Of a stretch of 64,000 bases of DNA, positions 32,505-44,511 are shown in pieces. The notes below the pieces were generated by a model. The model did not search any database and had not been told where the DNA came from. It was given only the letters and a program-made list of their open reading frames with translations. The position numbers and the translations under genes are program-made. The first letter of the stretch is position 1, and each line of letters starts with the position of its first letter. Origin of the DNA: Dactylonectria macrodidyma (Eukaryota > Ascomycota > Sordariomycetes > Hypocreales > Nectriaceae); NCBI GenBank assembly GCA_020744425.1, contig JAGMUV010000001.1, positions 558,001 to 622,000 of the forward strand, in the 5' to 3' direction.

Positions 32505-35500
32505 GCATGGTTGAGAGTTCATCTGGGGAGAGTTGTGCGGGAAGTGGATTACACGGGCCTTCAAGGGGGGGAGGGGTGTGATGTGGTATGGTGTGGGTGT
32601 AGCTCTCTCTCTCTCCCCGTTCAACCCAAAGCTGCCAGTCATCAAATCCCGGGTATTCTCTGTGGCGGCGCGTGCGTGCGTGCGTGGTGTCTCAGCCTAC
32701 CAAGCAAAGCAAAACTTGAACAACTGAAGGTTGATTCCCATCCAGGCGGTCCAGCGTCTGGGGAAACTCGCGTGGGGTTTAGCGGGTCCCGGAGGCGGGC
32801 AAGGGGGAGCTACGAGGTAAGGCCGATGTTAATAGTGGAGTGGAGGAGAAGGGGACCCACCACCGTTTTGGTGGCCGGGCCATCAAGAGAAGCGCCGAGT
32901 AGGGCCGGCCGGCCGTTGTCATTCATTCAACTCAATCATTCTGTTCTTATTTTTCTTGCTTCTAGGTCACGGGGTCTCCGGGAAACGCAGACCCCGTATG
33001 AGGCAAGATTCCCGGCGCCGCCCGGACTTGAACCGTGGCGAGAGCTCTGATTCACATGACCGGGCAGACGTTGAATGAACCCATTCACCGTCGACCGTCG
33101 TCGTCAACACAAGATGAAGACACGGCAAAACTAAACCTGGGTTAGAGATCACGATCAAGTGGCTTGTCCGCCGACGATCCCCGGCTGCCGGAGAGGGGGC
33201 GTGTGAGCAGCGACGTCGGGTTAGACGACGAGCGCGTGCGTGCGTGCGTGCGCTGGACAACACTAATTACAGTGCTGTAGGGGAGAAACCGTCCACTGAA
33301 TGAATGCACAGCACTGCTACACTCTACACTGCTACTGCTGCAATACACCATCACCAACACAATCAAGAGAATAGAATACAGCAATAAGCACCGTTCACCA
33401 TCCACTCACATGTGCACACACGCACACACGTACGCATGCACTCCCCCCTCCCTGCAATTGCCTATTCCTCCATTGCAACCCCCCTTCTTCCAATCGTAAA
33501 ACCCGTCCCTCCCTCTCTCTACTGTCCCTTGCGCGGGGAATCTCCTTGGGGGGAGTGGTCCGGGCAGCAAAGCAACCCACCCCCTGGAAAGAGTGGGCAT
33601 GGGAGAGGGTCCCAATGGGTGAATTTTCGGTCGTACTCGACACGCTACGCCTGGGGCCCGACACCAGTTGACCACTGCCAGTTGACCAATGCCCCAAGGG
33701 TTGGTGGTAATTGACCGAGCTGGAGCCTCTCATCTGGTACTTCGTACCCTCTGCTCTGCCTTGTTGGCACCACTTTGGCACCTTTCCCCCGTAGTCTCCA
33801 GACCAACCCATCTTCCAAACGGGCTTCCTCATGTTCCCAATTCTGCGGAGATCCATCCCCTCCCCCCCAGCTCCAGCTCCTCCTCCTGATGCACCACCCC
33901 CAGGGAATTCCCAAGGTTGGGGTTTTATTTCGGGGCACTCGGGGTTTTAGCAACTACCTAGCTGGCCTACCCTTTCTCAGGGCCACCTACAGCTACCATC
34001 ACCACCGAAAACCCAACACTCCGCCCCCAGTCCCCACGAAGAACCACCAGAGTGCCCCCGAGCCGGCGACCGAGTATCTGCCCGCAAACCCCAGAAAACC
34101 TCCAGACGAGGACCTGTATCAAAGCCACCTCCCCCGCGGGGATTGCAACAAGACCAACGTACTACGTAGAAAGAAGGAGGGGAAGAAGAAGGAGGGGAGG
34201 GGCATTGGCCATTTCGCCGAGCGCGAGCTGACGATACCCAGTCAAATGCGATATCGAGCATGCAACGGCCGCCTCTCATCGCCAAAGCTGGCCCAATACG
34301 ATACGAGAACACGCCGAAAAAGGTGCCAGAGAGCAACGTTGTTCGTTTTTCGGCGCCGAAATTCTATCAGACAAGCAGCGCCACCATTCACCACTCATTC
34401 TTTCTTTTCCCTTTCGTCACGAGCCCACCCCGGCAGCGCGGTCATGCACACGGCCGGGCCGAAACGTCATTGTCCAACGGCGGCAGGAATGCCCAGGTCC
34501 CCTTGGAGAGAGCCTGCCAAGCAGTCATCACACCCCCATGGGCTATTACTTGCTGGGGCCGGATCCCGATCGATGGGTTGAACGGGTCGTCTTGTTGGCT
34601 AGAGACAGGTGATCTGACCACTGGTGGGAGGGAAGCAGACGGTAGTTGGACCGAGATGGTGCATCCTGGGCGCATCCCAGAAGGGTAATCCTAGAGGAGC
34701 ATCCATCCAGTAGCCTATCCCATCCCCATTAGAGCCCCTACAGCACATGCGACTACACATCACACATCGCCGCCAAAGGATGAGGATCAGTTTGCTTAGT
34801 GCATCAGCCAGTTGCATCAGTGGCAGCATCTCCCTCCGATCATCGCTGTTCTCGACGAAACCTAGCAGCGCAGGTCTCTCTCAGCCGATCCATTTTCGGC
34901 TCCGTGATCTGATCCATCCATCCCACTTCCCGCCCGAAACGTTGCACCACACCCGTCCACGGTGTCTCATCAACAACCCAACTCAAATCTACTACCTTGA
35001 AAATAAGAAAGACAGTGACCCGAGAGACGTTCCCGAGACACACGGGATCGACACAAGGGCAAGAAGCAAGGGACTTTACTTCTTTTTTTAAATTATTTCT
35101 TTAGTATGCTAGTCACACGTAGAACCCGTGCAACGGTCGCACAAGGCTAAATAACGTGTCGGATGTCTCTCGCTTGTCCCGGACCACTCAAAACCAAGTG
35201 GTTCACGATGCTTCAAATTCCCAGATTTGCATGAGTCAGCCAAGCCTCGGCACCACCTGTAGTGCGGTCACACGAGAGTAGATTCCCGATGGGGCTCCAT
35301 TTTTTTTTTTTTTTCCTTTTCCTTTAGAACACCAGAAAAATCAGCATTTGGTTATGGTTACCAAAGCAATTAATTGGATCTAGAATTATTTGGCTTGCGC
35401 GGCCGACGCCGGTGCCATGGAACGAGCGTACGTGGTTTGAGTCCATCTGATCACTTTATCCCCATTGTTTTCTCCACGAACAACACAACAAGGCGTGAGA

Positions 35501-36433
35501 TAGGGTATTGATGAAGATGGAGAAAGCGTCCTGTTTTTTTTTTTTGGAGTCCAACCACAGTACGGAGTCCCCAAAGTCTTCCCCTCTGGAGAAGGCGAGG
35601 CCCTTACCTTACCCTCCGCAACGACGTGTCGATTGGTGCCCGAGTCGTAAAAACACTGGAGCAAGAAAAAGGCACACATCGCCACATCCCCAGTGCATGA
35701 CAAAGGGAAAATCTCCGCTGAAAGAGAGAGCCCCAGTTCCCGGGAAAATCTAGGCTGTGGCTGCCCCAGCTTATTAACAGAAAACCCCCCTTCTAGCGGT
35801 TCTAGCCCCATCTGCCCTCATCTGGCCACCAGAGTGAGTCCGACCGAGGCCCCGCCGATGCTCCATTCCTTTCGCCGACCCATGCCGTACCTAGAAATGG
35901 AGACCCGGGGAAGAGAAAAAAAAAAGAAGGGGAAGACCGAAAAATCTTGCAAAATCATATTACACGGGCCTCCCGGTATTTTGGCTCGTGACATGCAAAA
36001 TCCGGAGATTGAAGAGAAGGAAGAAAAGGAAGAGCACGCTGCTAGCCGGCCCGTTTCGCTGCTCGGCGGACTGCGGCGGAGCCACTGGGCACGGAAAGCT
36101 GCCGATGGGCGCGCCGGCCGGGGATGCAATGAGGCAACCAACAGACCCGGACGGGCATGTCAGAAAACCTACTGTACGGGTTAGATAGAGCTTCATGATT
36201 CCAATTCCCTAACTCCGTACTTCCAGGGCTTAAGATGGACGGATTGGGCAACAAGGCAATCGTTCCCGACACCTGGGATTCGGAGGGGCGCTCCATTGTA
36301 TCCATTCTCCCCATCATGGCATCCCCTCCCCCCCATGATCCATCCATTTCCCCCATCTTCACCCCGTCATAACACCGAACACCCACCGTAAGCCCTTCCC
36401 TGGAAATCAATACCCCTTCCCCACCCCCCTCCC

Positions 36434-36491
36434 TCCCCAATAGACTCTAGGCGTCTGGGCATCGTCTCCCCAATAGACTCTGGGCGTCTTG
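36434..36491. repeat. 33-bp imperfect tandem repeat
   Basis: Two near-identical copies of CCCCAATAGACTCT followed by GGCGTCTNGG, period 33. No function is suggested. Confidence 0.7.
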
Positions 36492-37120
36492 GTCTCCCCC
36501 CCAGTCGCGGCACCTCGTCACGGTACCTTCAGTCATGGGTTATTACCAATTACCAATCCCCCTCCAAAAACCGCCTCCGTTACGGCCCTTTTCCCAAGTA
36601 CTGCCGCAGCCGCGTTCCAGCTCATGATCCAGCTCGTGCTATTTTCTCCCCGAACTCATGTTCCAGCTCGTGCGCCCGTTCAAGCTGCATTTCCCCGTGG
36701 GACGGCCGTGACAGAAAGAAAAAAACGTGGGTCAGATTGACTTTTCTGTCCACCCGACCTTGTTTTTTTTCTTGTTTAGTCCTCTCACCCGATATCCAAC
36801 GTTGTGGTTCTCGGCCATTGTTTGTCTCACTCGCTCACACAAAAGGTAACTACGGCGTAGCATCAACACGCTGCAACGCTGTAGGTTGCCGTACTTTGCC
36901 AAGTCACCACCCCCCTCCCTTCTACTTGTTAGGCTACTTGTTACTTGTTACTTGTTCCATCGTGCATGCCCCAGCACCAACACTGCATCCTCACCCTCGT
37001 CCAAGTTGGTGCAGGATCCCGCTCCAATTGGTTTCGGATTTGGTCGCTCCGCGTACCACCTACCGCGTATCAGCCAAACTGGTAGCCGTCTGCAGTACAA
37101 TCCTGCCGGCTTTCCGAGCA

Positions 37121-37543
37121 TCACACCATGAACCTGCAAACTGAGTGATACATAATTTTAAAGCCCCTCCACCCTAGGCCATGTGTCAACCGCTTCGTAG
37201 CAAATGTGACCCAGGGCAACACCGCCTTGGCCAACTGTCCGCCCACTAGTAGCCCCGTGACTGGACCCCGTACCATCCCGGCGGAATCCGCGATCGAGCC
37301 AAGAATATTCCTTGCAATAGTAGCATAATCTGCTGTCTGATATTGCATGGCTATAGGTCTAGGCGCAAAGAGGTTAGATGCAGAGAGATGACATGGTCTC
37401 GCACGCGTCTGTTTGCTTAGGGCATCACGATGGTAGAAGCTCCAGGGTAGTTGGAGGTCATTTACACGACCAACGTTGACAATTACTATTGCGACTGGTA
37501 TGCAAGACACTACAATACCCATGAAAATAGCAATCGCAAACAA
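37121..37543 (-). CDS. Possible small membrane protein
   Basis: A 140-codon minus-strand frame whose first 25 residues are strongly hydrophobic (IAIFMGIVVSCIPVAIVIVN). A mixed middle follows, then a Gly-rich stretch (GMVRGPVTGLLVGGQLAKAV). It could be a small membrane or secreted protein. No family is recognised and no intron is needed. The surrounding 5 kb has no genes, so chance is quite possible. Confidence 0.25.
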   Translation of the reverse strand: MFAIAIFMGIVVSCIPVAIVIVNVGRVNDLQLPWSFYHRDALSKQTRARPCHLSASNLFAPRPIAMQYQTADYATIARNILGSIADSAGMVRGPVTGLLVGGQLAKAVLPWVTFATKRLTHGLGWRGFKIMYHSVCRFMV

Positions 37544-38450
37544 GAAACATCTAGAATCAATTAGCTTTCAATTCGTGCTTACTGAACGTTGTTTTACTGC
37601 CAACATGCTCACCATTAGAAAGTGAGGAGAGTGTGATAATTTAAGGATCTGATTTTGCAGTAATCCATCTCAATTGTGTGTGCACCACGAGTTCCTCAAA
37701 TAGAACACTTAGACTTCAGACTCTTGGATCACATCTCAGCACTCAAAGTCCCCATAGTGCCCAATTACACCATAAAATTGCACCTATAAGCGCACCGAAT
37801 CTTATTCCTGCCATTGTCGATCCATCGCGAACAACACGATGGCCAGGTGCAGTCTCTTGGCAGCTCAACCGACTCCTCGGGAACGTGGCTTGACGCCGCC
37901 CGCGGGCCCGCTCGCGGGCCTTTCCTGAAAGACACGCCAAAGCTCAGACAGGACGGGAAAAAGTAAAAAGCGAATGAGACAAGTCTCGCTGATGCAGATG
38001 GGGGGAGGGGTGGGATGAATTATTCTAGAAAAGCATTCTTTGGCTGCGGCTTGGCGGCAGCTGTCTCTCGGCGTGTTCCGAGATAGCGCATGTGTGAACG
38101 TGGTTAATGTGTCTCTCCAGCCGCTTCGCTTGTGCCTGGGAAATACTTAATCATGTCATATCACCACTCGGTTCGTGTTCTGTCTGGAAACCTTGTTTTG
38201 ACTGACGTTCTTCATTTTAGTTGACATATCGATGGTCGGTCAGAGACTGTCCCATCTAAGAATTAACCACTCCAGACGATAAACACGATGTTCTGTTCGG
38301 CTCAGGGTAATGTGATTATACTTCAATATGTCCAGTGTAATAAATTGGCATTCTAATTTCTATGTCTCAATGCACGCATGCTATGTATGTATGTATCAAA
38401 TGCTCTATCAGGGAATCGTCTAGGCTCAATATGCAGAAAAATGACAACAA
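37544..38450. other. Intergenic, no gene seen
   Basis: Short frames only. It contains CGCCCGCGGGCCCGCTCGCG near 37898, a short GC-rich inverted stretch, and the 3' region of the ferric reductase. Confidence 0.4.
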
Positions 38451-40959
38451 TCACCGCTGGAAGCTCTCTTCAAAGTATTCTACCCGCGTGATCCCACTGC
38501 TCAACATGTCTACCACAGTCTTCCTCGCCGCGTCTGCCATCTGCGCCGGCCCGCAGGCGACGACGGCCAGGCTCTCGCTGTGCGCCTTTTCGCTCGCGGA
38601 AGCGATGATGCTGGGCGCGTCTATCCGGCCGCTTCGGATGTTGACCTGCGATGGCCAGTCGCTGGACCCCTCTCGCGGGTACGAGGTGATGTGGATGTCT
38701 ATTGAGAGATTGGAGCTGCCCAACGCGTCCCCAATGTCCCTTTGCAGCACGTCGAGGGCGAACTCGGGTTCGCGAACCGCCCAGTGTATCCGGACCGATT
38801 TGGGCGAGACGGCGCCGGTCAGCACCTGGAGGTAGGAGAGAGCCACGACGATACCGCTTCCTCCGACAAGGAACACGACATTATCAAAGAGGTGGAACGG
38901 CTGCGTGTGTCCGTACGGCCCGTCGACGAGGACACGTAGAGGAGCCTTGCTGGGCCAGCCCGCCGCCGCCACATCTCGAAGGCGAGACGTAAACCCGTCA
39001 TATGGTCGGATGAGAAAAGTCATCGAGCTGCTATTCCCTTCGATGCTCCGCTCATCTACAGTATCGGTGCACGGCCTGCTGTCATCGGACTCGAGCAGCG
39101 GAACTTGCTCGCCGAGGAGCTTCGCCGCCGTCTGGCCATCGTCCAGCACCGAGGCAACTGTAAACGGATGGCTCTCCCAGAGACGGGGCCCGTTGAGTAC
39201 GTGAATGTAGTAGTATGTGCCCGGCGCAGGCTTGTAGAGGCTGGTGCCCCAGGGGATGCTGACGCGGACAATGTTGGAAGACGCGTTGTAGGTGGCGGTG
39301 GCCCAGGTTCGCCAGAAGTTGGGATTAAAGGCCATAATCCGAAGGGCTCTGAACACGCGATCGGCGACCCAGATGAATGCTGGGGCCCAAAATAATATGT
39401 CATATGTTCCACCAAAAATGGACACATGACTAGAGCACTGTTAGCATCCAGCTTTTTGATACTCGCAGGATTGGACGGCTTCTTACCCAAGCATTGCAAC
39501 AAGCACGATGATTGACAAGCCGATGTGGGCAATGAGAAAGAACTCGTACTGCTGCCGCCTAATCCAGTAGAAGGAAAGGCCTAAGAGGATTGACATAGCG
39601 ACGGTTGCCTAGGATGGAAGGTTAGCAAGTTCAAAGTTGCTCACTAAGACTCAGGTATTATCACGTACGACTTCGCCTGTCCACCAAAACATATAAGCCC
39701 ACCAACCCCAAAACCGGGAGAAGCCGCCCTCTGAATACTTGTCAGCGATGATTACGCCCATTTGTACACTGCGTATCATACCTTTGATTACCAAGATTGT
39801 GTATCCCACTGAATGAACTATGGCTTGGAGGGTGGCAATGCGGGCGACCCATCGATGGAAGTTGTTGTAGGTCCCAAAATCCCACCCCGTCAGCCACATG
39901 AGCACGTTGTTTCGCATGCCGAACAGCCATATTAGGGGGAAGTTGGCAAAGGAGATGATGCCCGTGCGGTCAGATACGTAGCGGTACGCTTGCAACTCGA
40001 CGGTTTCGAAGCTGAGTGATATGGTTGAGCTTCTGGACAAGGCATGGGGCAGGATCGGTTGGACTTACTACAAACTGACCGGCACAATTCGATAGCCAAT
40101 AACACTCAGCACAACGTTAACAGCCAGGAAGACTACCAAGGTGATGGACTGTATCCGGGGTGGAGCGGTGCCCCAGCCAATCTTCTGAGCGCACCGGGTA
40201 CCAAAAGTGGCAGGGACCGTGATAATGCTGACTAGCCATGAGTAGTAGTCGGAAACCCGGCGCGGTGGCTTGAGCGGCAGATGGCTGGTCAGCTTTGAAT
40301 TAGACACGGCGGATATGGCGTGGTTTGCAACTCCGATGGCGACAATGACTGCCCAAAAGGCAATCATGAAGGCGCTGATGCTAGTTAGCAGGGCTTTTCG
40401 ACGGGGTTATGGTGGTGTGTACCCATAGAGGTGGTGATATTTATACACATATGCCACCGAATCCTGCGCGGGTCAGCTTGGTCCAAACTCATAGACCTTG
40501 GTAACCAACCAGAGTGTCCCACCAGACACCAAAGAACGATGCAGAGGGCAATACGACCTCCCCAAACGTCACAGACGCTCCGGTCTCGTTCCTCTCGATC
40601 CTCCGCATTTTGTCGATATCCGTCAAGGTGTAGTTCGAGACAAGTTCAAAGGAAGGGATCGCCGTCCCAGCGTACTCCAGGCACGTTTGATTCAGCGGCT
40701 CTAGCCCCACGTTCCTCGCCGCGGGAGAGCAATAGACTTGGACGCACAGATATAGCGAGACGAGGTGGCGACGGCTGTGGCAGGTTTGGTTCACGCGCGA
40801 CTGGTTTCGCTGCATGTCATCGAAATGCACGGCGCGGAGCGTCTCTTGGCACGAATTAAAGCAGACCTCGGGCTCCCAGGTGTCTTGAGATGCCACGGCG
40901 GCCGAGATCGGTGCCGTCGCGAGGAGGAGCGAGGCTCCCAAGGAGAGCGAGAACCTCAT
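38451..40959 (-). CDS. Ferric-chelate reductase (FRE/NOX-type flavocytochrome b)
   Basis: Seven minus-strand exons: 40959-40510, 40463-40423, 40380-40069, 40011-39782, 39730-39669, 39608-39487 and 39429-38451 (731 aa). A signal peptide (MRFSLSLGASLLLATAPISA) leads a Cys- and N-glycosylation-rich extracellular region of about 130 residues. Membrane segments follow, with the heme-binding histidines in FHRWVARIATLQAIVHSVGY and FFLIAHIG...GHVSIFGG. The FAD site is ESHPFTVAS, and the NADPH domain has DGPYGH, FLVGGSGIVVAL and ACGPAQM. It reduces extracellular Fe(III) or Cu(II) at the plasma membrane before uptake. The first donor (GTTGGT) is the weakest junction. A double iron-GATA palindrome sits 77 bp upstream, suggesting iron repression. 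Confidence 0.93.
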
Positions 40960-41035
40960 GGCCGCGGTTCGCAGCGTTCGCTGGGGGAGGGCGTTGTAAC
41001 TTTCTGGTTGCAGCAAGGGTTTATGCGAGGTTTTT

Positions 41036-41054
41036 TTATCAGATCATCTGATAA
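41036..41054 (-). promoter_or_regulatory. Palindromic double iron-GATA site
   Basis: TTATCAGATCATCTGATAA holds two copies of ATCTGATAA, one per strand, with 9-bp arms around a single base. ATCWGATAA is the known site of fungal iron-responsive GATA repressors (SreA/SRE/Urbs1/Fep1 type). It lies 77 bp upstream of the ferric reductase start. It is not experimentally shown here. Confidence 0.75.
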
Positions 41055-41868
41055 TCTAAAGCCGAAGCGGCGGCAACCGAGCCGTGATTATCTATCACGT
41101 GATTCTCTGACAAGCCGGATACGAACCAAGTCTCCACAAATACACGAGGGTGAACAGCTGACATCTTGGCTGAATCTATCATGATCGTGGTCGATAAGGA
41201 GTCTGTTAATCAGGTAAGAAGAAGAAGTCATCTGATGGCTTTGAAAAGCGTGGGGAGACTTAAAATTCGTCTCTAAGTTGCGTCCCTGCAGCACTCTGGC
41301 GCCTAGTTCCACATTGATACCCACCAGCTGGCAGGCGCCTCTCCGCTACGATACCATGTTGTGTGTAGGCAAATCATTCTTCTCTTATTTGAAATGACTA
41401 CTCATGTATATATTTGGATGGTTTTTAATATTTTTCCATTCTCCTCAAATAGTGTTACTGTTGACAATGAATGAGAACTTGGTTTTGACGTTGTTCGAGA
41501 GTGGATAAGCTCCGATTATCGGAGATGCCCCGACTTGACCAAGATGCCTCAGACAAATCATGTGAAATTCCCTGAAGCACTAGTTCTTTTAGGCAGTAGG
41601 CAGAACGACTCAATTTTAGCGATTTATTGCCTGATTTCTCATGTGGACCTTGTTTTAAACAACTTGTGACGAAACCATCACCTTAGGCCAGGGATGGGAC
41701 AGGACTCTAGAGATGGAAACTATTCTGGGAGATTTGAGTAGTAGAAACGAATGTATGTACCTATGACAGGGCATGACCAAGTGGGATCAAACCGGATCTA
41801 AATCTATCTAAGTTATATATATACAGGATGGGATTGAATCCTCAGAGGAGGTGCCGAACAGGCATCCC
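41055..41868. other. Intergenic, no gene seen
   Basis: Distal ferric reductase promoter (further GATA cores and ATCACGTGAT near 41095) and the 3' end of the PhiA-like gene, with TATATATA near 41815. No gene. Confidence 0.4.
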
Positions 41869-42548
41869 TTACTCGGTGTACAGGCAGGCGTTGGGGTCAG
41901 TGTTCTCGACAGCGCGGGCCGAGAATCCTAGGCAACCCTCGTTGCCGGCGGGCTGGTCGACACCGGCGTTCACCCAGACGGACCACGAGTCCTCGATGCT
42001 GTTGGGGCAGGCGAGGAAGCCAGCGCCATCGAGGTTCAGGTTACCGGCATCGTCGAGACCCCAGCCCGTGAGCTCGCCGTTGCGGGGAGGCTGCTGGGCG
42101 CCAGTCACGTACCCGAGCTTGCCCTGGCCTATTTGTGATTTGGTCAGTTTTTGATTCGATTATCTCTGCATGTAAGAGGGTTGAATTGGACTCAGGACTT
42201 ACCCATGCCGGAACGGTCGGCGTAGAGCTGCTGGGGAGGGTTGCTGTTGGAGTACAGGTACAGGCCACCGTCGTTCAGGTAAAAGGTGGCGGAGCCATCA
42301 AAAGTAGCGTCGCAGGATGCGTTGGAGTCAGGAAGCTGGAGGAAGATGCTGCCGAGCGCGGCGTTGAAGTTGTTGAAGTGGATGTCGCTGGCCGATCGCA
42401 GCGTCAAGATGTTGAAGGCCGAGGGGGTAGCTAAGGGGGTAGCTACGGCCGTAGTGGCGGTGGGAGTGCTGCAGGGCGAGGACTTGGGCAGGGCGGAGGC
42501 GAGGCCGACAGCGGCGAGCTGGCTGATGAGGATGTTCTTGACCTGCAT
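41869..42548 (-). CDS. Secreted cell-wall protein, PhiA-like
   Basis: Two minus-strand exons, 42548-42203 and 42128-41869, with a 74-nt intron, give 201 aa. MQVKNILISQLAAVGLASA is a clear signal peptide. A Thr/Ala/Pro linker leads to FNILTLRSASDIHFNNFNAA, then SATFYLNDGGLYLYS, YADRSGMGQGKLGYVTGAQ and ACPNSIEDSWSVWVNAGV, ending near CLGFSARAV. The order (small beta-rich secreted protein, RSGMGQGK and WSVWV blocks, paired cysteines) matches what I remember of fungal PhiA-type wall proteins, which are abundant in conidia and phialides. There is no GPI signal. The function beyond wall or surface association is inferred. Confidence 0.78.
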
Positions 42549-44511
42549 GGTGATGGTGTTTTGTGGTTGGTGTTAAGTTGGTTTTGGTGTTGTAGGTGGT
42601 GTTGTTGGTCTAGATGATGTCTTGTTGTGTTGGTTGTGTGATGAGTTGAGATGAGATATTCGATAACAAAACCGTCCGGCCTCCTCGTCTTATACACCTC
42701 CATCACCGCGATGAACCGACATTCAACTCCGCATGTTGATCATCTCGTAACAATGAGGGTCAACCTGCGGACCCAATTGACATCATCATGATTCCCAGCA
42801 TTGACCAGACCAAGGGCCAATACGAGAAAACTACCACCTCAAGCCCACTCTGCCGGGCTCGATTCAATACGAGAGGACAACAGCCCCCCTTCTACCGGCT
42901 TGGCGACGCAGGGTTTCCCCCCCTTATGATGCAGCGGACGTACCCGCTCGCTACGTCGTGTTTTGGTGGGAATCGTTTCTTGCGGCTGAGAGGGCGAGCT
43001 GAGGCTTCTGTCATTCGATGTCAAATTCTCCGACTTTGAGGGGAAAGATAATGGTTGGGCCAAGTTTATTAATTCCACACATTCGCGCCTAATATTTGCG
43101 TGCGCATCAGACGACACAGCAAAGTTAAAGGCTCTTAGATGACAGCACACACCTGGAGCATAAAGCACCAACCCGCTACCCCATCCGATGCTCCTCCCTT
43201 TACCGCTCATTCCATCTGTCGATCGACTTTCTTTATTTTTAGCCACCCGCTGTAAAGCCCAAAAGCCGTGGAATAGACTACCTACATAGTTCAGTACTAA
43301 CGTCAAGACCCTGTACAAACGATAAAGTTTGCCGACATTGCAGCCAGGCCTATGCAGAACCCGCTTGGCCTCGTCTCAAGTAATTAAACCGTTGCCAGCG
43401 AAGTTGGGATCTGCAGGTTTTCGATCCTCCACTTTGCTTGTAACGTAGGAGCGAAATGGGGAGAATGTGATCACAATAAGATCGTCGCTTTTTTTCGATG
43501 CGAGATTTGCCACTCTCCGTTTTTGTGTCCGTGGTGACCGAAAAGAGCGAGCTTTGCCTCACCTTGGTCAGCGAACAGCGTTGAGCTACGACCCATCCAA
43601 TGACATCATCCTCCACTATCCACACTAAAATGACTTCATGCCAATCCCGCGCGAGTCGGCGAGGTTCCATTATCCCCACATGCATTGTGTTTGAAATAGA
43701 GAGTTCCTTTCATCTGAACTGGGTATGTTAGGTAGTAATTGCTCGTATCAAAATTGGCAAAGATGGACCTCTTGGCGGCAGTGAGCCGGGGGTGAGCCGA
43801 GAACCTCGTGAAGAGCTACGATGCACCAAAGCTTAGACATGATGCCAAACTGTTGCGTTGAGGGGGCTAGGGGTGGAAGAAGAACACCGCATAACATAAA
43901 GTAGTAACATACCCTCTGTCTTAGAAAGTAAATTATGATATACAAGGCCAAGAGTTTAAATCAATTTAGTCAAACATTTATTCTGATCCATTCTATAATT
44001 TAATCATTGCTTATTCCCTAGAGGAGCAAATGGGATAAACTCCTGGGAAGACGTTGATTAGTACGTGAGGGATTTCTTATCCCAGACGGCGTGGTCGGGG
44101 TGCTTGCAGGTCGGAGTTTCGGAGATCAAGACAGCGCTGGAGGCAGACTTCGGGGTGGCATCGTCAGTCGGGGCGGTATTGTCGTTAGATGCAATAGTGG
44201 CGGGGTTAAGGGCCGGGGGTGCTTGCAGGCTTCTGGTCAAGGCATTTCTCTATGTTGTCGTCATCTTGACGTCGCCGTCATTAGTATTGGTTAAAATAAT
44301 AGCGGTAGCAGTAGCAGCAGTAGCCGATAACTTACACTGACCCCTGAACTAGAACTTGAATCGAGCCTACTCTCTTAGAATACGGGAAGATAGAATGGTA
44401 TAAGTGAGAACCTAACACGCCCTCCCCATCATCATATTGGAAATAGATAATCTCGTGCAGTCTGTTATTGATGCCTATTTTATCGGTTTGTATAACCTTC
44501 ATGGAACCACC
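42549..44511. other. 2-kb intergenic, no gene seen
   Basis: GTT/GGT-rich leader of the PhiA-like gene to about 42660 (TCTTATACACC near 42690). Past that lie only short frames. The frame at 44065-44340 (+) is a low-complexity GCAGTA stretch and is not accepted. Confidence 0.4.

Larger units (their letters stand above)
32003..37120. other. 5-kb gene-free region upstream of the transporter
   Basis: No supported gene. The sequence is rich in pyrimidine runs, poly-T and poly-A stretches (for example 35300-35315 and 35536-35546) and short repeats: GAGCTT four times at 32481-32504, CGTGCGTG near 32681 and 33236, and a 33-bp near-repeat at 36434-36491. Frames over 100 codons occur on both strands but overlap each other and lack motifs. 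It is likely a large regulatory upstream region, perhaps with untranslated RNA. Confidence 0.45.

Noticed and set aside
33020..33075. tRNA-like 3' half on the minus strand (GGTTCAAGTCC B-box with GGCGCC)
   Set aside because: No matching 5' acceptor strand, D-arm or A-box could be found upstream, even allowing an intron.
33395..34688. Overlapping frames of 100-268 codons on both strands
   Set aside because: They overlap each other, lack motifs and splice support, and reflect C/G-rich low-complexity DNA.
44065..44340. 91-codon plus-strand frame, Ala/Val-rich
   Set aside because: Ends in GTAGCAGTAGCAGCAG repeats, and composition is simple.
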